A stretch of DNA of 64,000 nt from Siphonodentalium dalli. Lineage: Eukaryota; Mollusca; Scaphopoda; Gadilida; Siphonodentaliidae. Positions within the stretch are counted from its first letter, which is position 1, and each line of letters starts with the position of its first letter. Positions 59,776-64,000 of this stretch are shown here, in pieces. The translations under genes and the position numbers were made by a program. The notes below the pieces were generated by a model. It worked only from the letters and a program-made list of their open reading frames with translations. It searched no databases and was not told the origin of the DNA. The DNA lies in NCBI GenBank assembly GCA_032622095.1, contig CP136069.1, positions 154,061,043 to 154,125,042 on the forward strand. The letters run 5' to 3'.

Positions 59776-62670
59776 ATCTCTAGCAGCAATTTTTCTCCAA
59801 ATAGCGATATCGACGAGCCGCCAAAACCGATCGTCTTTAGGGTTCTCACTCGCTAGGCAAATAGAGGCATTGAATTACGCACAGACAGGCAATAAATAGC
59901 GTATTTCACGGAAATATATCTCACAATGTCGTTGATAATTACAACGTAGTGGTATATATGATTATGTCATTAATCCGATTATCTGGCAACGCCGACAATG
60001 TTTTCGAAACAAAATATGAACAAATTCAGTCTCAACTAGTCCCGGCATCTACATCGGTCTAGATGCAAGTGATATTTTGGCTTCCAAGATTCAATTGTGC
60101 CTCAGCAGCAATTTTAGAATGAAGAGGGGAACAAGGGATAGTCTTTTGAGTACTCACTGACTAGGAAAAGAGAGGCAACACACGTAATTGATAACTTAAT
60201 AAGTGGTATAGATGACTATTTTGAAAAAAGCCTTCGCTCACACATTGTTCGAATTCATTGACATCTATTTATTTAGATTTTGAGATCCGAATGACGAATT
60301 AATATATTTCTCCTGAAGGAAAGGTGGAACTATCACAAGTATCTTTATCCCGCTTAAGTGTATCACTGGATGTGTGAGGTTCACATGATCTGCTATATAG
60401 TATATGCTGCAACAGTTCGAAGCATTTATATAGAAGAAGGCTGCGGCTGTATCAACCAAAATATTTCGACGTCGCCAAGCAACTAAACAGGCGTAAGTCC
60501 TCGTAATGTCCGAGACGATCGGAGTTTCCCGGGGTATGGCTCAGCAGGCATATTGTACTTGTGTGTTTTACGGCATGGTAGTGTGCGGTGATGCTGCACT
60601 AAATCTTCAGGACATCGCACTCGTGTCTTCGTGAAATCTCCCGGGGTTCTGGTCTGGGCCGCTAATGCTTCATTAGCGATAAGTCATCGGCGATATCCGT
60701 AGGGAACACACGTAAGTCAGGGAATATCTCATCAGATTAGTTCACAAGAAAGAACATTATCTCCTATATAGTCCAGCGATTCCACGGTGGCTGGCTGGAT
60801 ATACCATATGCAGTCTCTGTTGAGTAGTTTCGCGAAAACAAAGCAGTTATCGGAAAATGTCCGAGATGAATGTAATTTGTTGGTGCGAGCTGCATAGGGT
60901 TATCCCTGAGTAATAAGAACCGACGGGATATTATAGTAACTGTTGGCAAGATCGATGTGGATTTATATAGAGTCCATCTGGTGCGCGAAATTACTATTGT
61001 GTTACTTTATATTCTGATTTTATGACTGCGTCGACGTGGTGCATTAGCTGACTAACGAACGACTCAATAGGAATATACACTCCTCCACCGCGGACGACAT
61101 TGATACGGTGTATATAGAACGTGTCAACGCACTGTGGTTGCTTTCAAGAAATTACACAAAAGAACGCGTCTAATATCTGAATACTATCTCACAATTAAAT
61201 TGCAATGGAAGCATATGAATAGTTCCCTTCTGACAGGAGATCTCTGTGGATTTAATGGAATGATCGATTTGTTTCTCTCGGAATAGATTCATTTCTTACA
61301 AAAATTGGGCAATTAGGTGGAAAAGTCATCTCATGAGACCATTTAAGAACATTGTTATTTTAGGATGTTTTAACAATGGCCGCAGGCATTTTCGCAAGAG
61401 GACCAATCCAGAATTATTTTCTTCTAGAACAAAAGTCTTCCTATGAGACAACAATCTCATCTAATGTCAAATCATTTGTTTCCTAGTGAAATTAACCCTA
61501 TACAGTTGTCGCCCGCTGTCGAAGGAGACATTGAAATTTGTCACCGCTCGAGAACGGAATGTCTCTGACAATTTGTTCACGAACGGGTGACAAATCTCAA
61601 AGTCTCCGAAGAAGGACACCAACTGTTTTGTGATCCGATTACCAAAGATAAATTCCTTGTCATTCACATGCACGATACTGCACTGAGTCATCGCAACGCA
61701 AGAGTGCTTCTCTCGCGATTATAGTCGCCCAAGGATGTCTATTCATATAAGTTAGTCACGACGTTAATATTTTGATAATCGGGGTTTATTTACCATCATC
61801 TTGGTGGTTAATTCAGGGGGGAGTCGGAACAAATTTGCAGGCACGTATGCTTATTTTTGACTTTCGACCCTTATTGTGACCCACCCACCCCCCGCGTCCA
61901 ATTTTGTTACCGTTTTCGGCAGTTTTTTCCGACAATTTTTGGACACCCACCCCCCATTTAACACTAAAACATAGATTGGCGGGTGGAAATTCACTGTAAA
62001 CAGCTGTATATGAATTTATGTGCATACTATTAGTCATGGATGTTAACATTGACATGTAAATAGGAACAAGACATTTTGGGGTAATTCGGTCCAAAAAAAA
62101 CAAGGATGCCAGCAGCCATCTTGTATTTCAAAATTCAACCCATTAGCATGGGCTACAGGCTATACTGTTTGTCTGATCATCATTAAATTTGTCAGTTATG
62201 TTAATATTGACATTAGATGTGTTGTTTTAAGCCAAACTCATTGCAAAAACAGTCAAAAAAGACCTACAGGAAAAATATTTTTGAGTTGCCGAAAAAATGT
62301 TTGTTGGTCCTAACGACAACCCACACACCCGGCATACGTGCCCGGAAAAAACTTGTTTTCACCCTCCCCTGGTTAATTCATCAAAATCGGTTCATGTAAT
62401 GTAAAGCAATAAGTAATAGAAGTATTTTCTTCTGAAATTTGGCATACTCATGGGCGGCATACCGTCTTGTACGCAACATTGACCCGCGATGTTGATTTCA
62501 TTACGATCTTCTAGAAAGCTATTATCGATTTCATAAATATTGATCTATATGTATCAATACTCTCAATAACATTCCCACACAAAATGCATCTATGTTGCAA
62601 TAATATAAAGATGCATGCAAACACGCCAAAGAAATTTGGTATAAGCGATAAGCGTACACTCGAATTATTA

Positions 62671-63448
62671 TTTTTTTTTTTTTTTAAATTTTTTTATTGA
62701 TAAAGAAGAATAATAACAAAAGAAAGAGACAAAATACATTCACTCATTCATGCTCTCTGTCCAAAACATGGAAGAGTTTCACTCTTCCATGCCCTGGCCT
62801 ACTTTCTTACCTGTGACATGCAATTAGAAAATATTTAAAGCCACACTATGTGTTAGGACAATTTTAACAGTCATCGTTCAGCTTAAAAGCAAGACCAATA
62901 ATCGATACTAGGTACTACCTTGATATATTTTTGCCTGAAAAGGACTTTCTTTAGCAACAACAATGATAATAAAAAACAATAGATTATTTGTTTGTCTTCA
63001 GATTAACTTTAAATTTCCCTTATTAACCGGCTAAAGTGGTCGATGGTTTGCAATATTTAAGGTTTGCAAATTCAATGTTCCAACACTATGTGCAGCTTTA
63101 ATTGATTTAAGTTCTGAATTTAACATAAACAGTTTAATTAGTAAATTTAACCATATTGAGACCGTATTGTAAATATTGTGAATATTGCCTGGTTCGATAG
63201 CAAAGGGGAAAAATACACAACGCTCGCTTGAATTGCGTTTGGGACTGTGATTGTAAAATGTTGTGATGTGGTTAAGCATACCATGTATATATTGACGTTC
63301 TTGTGGACTGTATTACTGGACCAATAAGAATGAGAATGATCGCTCGGGTACCGGGTAATTGATTTATGCTGTGTGTTGTTCAGGGTCACTGTTAAGGTAG
63401 GGTATACTTTGAGTCTGTAAAAAACAGGGTTTTTAATATAATATTATA
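62671..63448 (-). mobile_element. 3' UTR and poly(A) of L1/Tx1-like LINE
   Basis: On the minus strand it follows the ORF2 stop, contains an AATAAA signal near 62694 and ends in a run of 15 A (T on the plus strand, 62671-62685). A poly(A) tail fits L1/Tx1 rather than the microsatellite tails of the other LINEs here. Continuity of the whole 780 bp with the ORF is inferred. Confidence 0.6.
62767..62791 (-). other. Stem-loop in LINE 3' UTR
   Basis: A perfect 10-bp stem, CATGGAAGAG and CTCTTCCATG, with a 5-base loop about 80 bases before the poly(A). In the RNA it could be a recognition hairpin for the element's reverse transcriptase. Confidence 0.5.
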
Positions 63449-64000
63449 TTATTTTATTTTTAAGGCATTTCGCAGTGCCAGCCACTGATTATCGAAGTCG
63501 TGATTCATGTTACATTTTGCGTTGTATCTCTCGCATTCATACCTAAATTGAAGATCGCAAAGGAACGGGCGAAGCGACAGCTGTGTCGGTGTGAATTTGG
63601 TCCTATATATATATTGTTTCAACACTAGTAGGAAAAGGTTAATTTTTGAATATCTGTATTCATGATCGATACCTATAATGATATTCTTTTTTGTTAGATC
63701 AATTGGAAATTGGTTGTTTCTTGTCCATGTTTTAATTTCTAGTATAAAGGTTTGGACGTGGGGACAATCCCAGAAAATATGAGATATGGTTTCCTGTAGA
63801 TTTTGACAGCGATTGCAAAAATCGTCGAGTCTAAGGTTAGCCATCTTCAGAAATTTATTGGTACTAATAATTCGTGTGTTTATTCTGAATTGGAGCCACT
63901 GTAATTTCGTATCCGTTGTCGTTTTAAAGGGCATGCTCAAATGTTCTTCCCAGTTTTCTATCTTCTCGCCTATTTCGTATTCCCATTTTTGGCATGCATT
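63449..64000 (-). CDS. ORF2 C-terminus of L1/Tx1-like LINE (partial)
   Basis: The minus-strand frame is open from the window edge at 64000 to its stop at 63449, so only the end of the protein is visible. Upstream of the nominal start it continues in frame (GEKIENWEEHL). From the nominal start at 63940, residues 14-30 (QWLQFRINTRIISTNKF) and the zinc-knuckle C-x2-C-x8-H-x4-C at 42-59 (FCNRCQNLQETISHIFWDCP) are typical of the L1/Tx1 C-terminal region that follows the RT thumb. No stop or frameshift in 550 bases, so possibly an intact or recent copy. The RT and endonuclease would lie beyond the edge. Confidence 0.82.
   Translation of the reverse strand, partial: NACQKWEYEIGEKIENWEEHLSMPFKTTTDTKLQWLQFRINTRIISTNKFLKMANLRLDDFCNRCQNLQETISHIFWDCPHVQTFILEIKTWTRNNQFPIDLTKKNIIIGIDHEYRYSKINLFLLVLKQYIYRTKFTPTQLSLRPFLCDLQFRYECERYNAKCNMNHDFDNQWLALRNALKIK

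Larger units (their letters stand above)
57327..62670. other. Low-repeat stretch without a recognised gene
   Basis: The least repetitive part of the window. Short frames with a protein-like feel occur (59104-59277 plus; 61467-61691 minus, 74 codons containing FGDFEICHPFVNKLS), but none has a known motif or an exon chain. Introns of an unseen gene could be present. A LINE-type 3' tail lies near 59.74 kb. Confidence 0.45.

Noticed and set aside
1-64000. tRNA, rRNA, Helitron termini, LTR pairs, DDE transposase or endogenous viral genes
   Set aside because: Looked for by eye on both strands; no cloverleaf boxes, long terminal direct repeats, transposase catalytic blocks or viral structural genes could be supported.

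Overview
The window looks like AT-rich, repeat-dominated nuclear DNA from an invertebrate animal, probably a mollusc or another lophotrochozoan. The grounds are indirect: several clades of non-LTR retrotransposon (LINE), abundant MITEs and foldback elements, a TTGGGGTTTAACGTCGTTTT SINE-like motif familiar from bivalves and gastropods, and frequent TACATGTA. No complete host protein-coding gene, tRNA or rRNA could be recognised. Almost everything that can be named is a mobile element or a repeat built from one.

Layout. 1-6.96 kb: old repeats, a LINE C-terminal remnant (3.64 kb), a LINE 3' tail (4.93 kb) and the first of six TTAA-flanked twin-palindrome MITEs (5.54 kb). 6.97-19.76 kb: a tandem triplication of a ~2.69 kb unit. 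The third copy is split by a cluster of three head-to-tail VNTR retroelements; the first of these is in turn split by two abutting ~0.8 kb DNA transposons, one of which carries two further nested elements. 18.9-20.7 kb: a run of long hairpins. 22.6 kb: second MITE. 25.07-27.04 kb: a 5'-truncated CR1/L2-like LINE with a 555-codon reverse transcriptase frame, the largest frame in the window. 27.3-27.7 kb: minisatellite. 29.8 kb: third MITE. 31.5-34.9 kb: SINE-like motif, a fourth VNTR retroelement, a frameshifted LINE ORF1 (zinc-knuckle Gag-like) with duplicated 5' region, and an inverted-repeat element. 36.65 kb: fourth MITE. 39.55-45.56 kb: one 6-kb imperfect palindrome with outer arms of ~1.7 kb, minisatellite inner arms and a 45-bp centre. 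49.8 kb: fifth MITE. 51.2-52.7 kb: dead LINE RT. 54.6-56.8 kb: L1/Tx1-like fragments, interrupted by the sixth MITE and fused to a different RT family. 62.67-64 kb: 3' part of an L1/Tx1 LINE on the minus strand with 3' UTR and poly(A), running off the edge.

The unifying theme is DNA able to fold back on itself. The most unusual signals are (i) a hairpin family with a shared terminus (GTGATATATAGAGGAT) but locus-specific cores, whose opposed internal loops carry the same CGAG/CTCGT motif on one strand; (ii) six TTAA-flanked elements built on near-perfect 67-bp palindromes; and (iii) the 6-kb palindrome. The tandem units also contain a small ATG-to-splice-donor frame that could be a host first exon; this is tentative.
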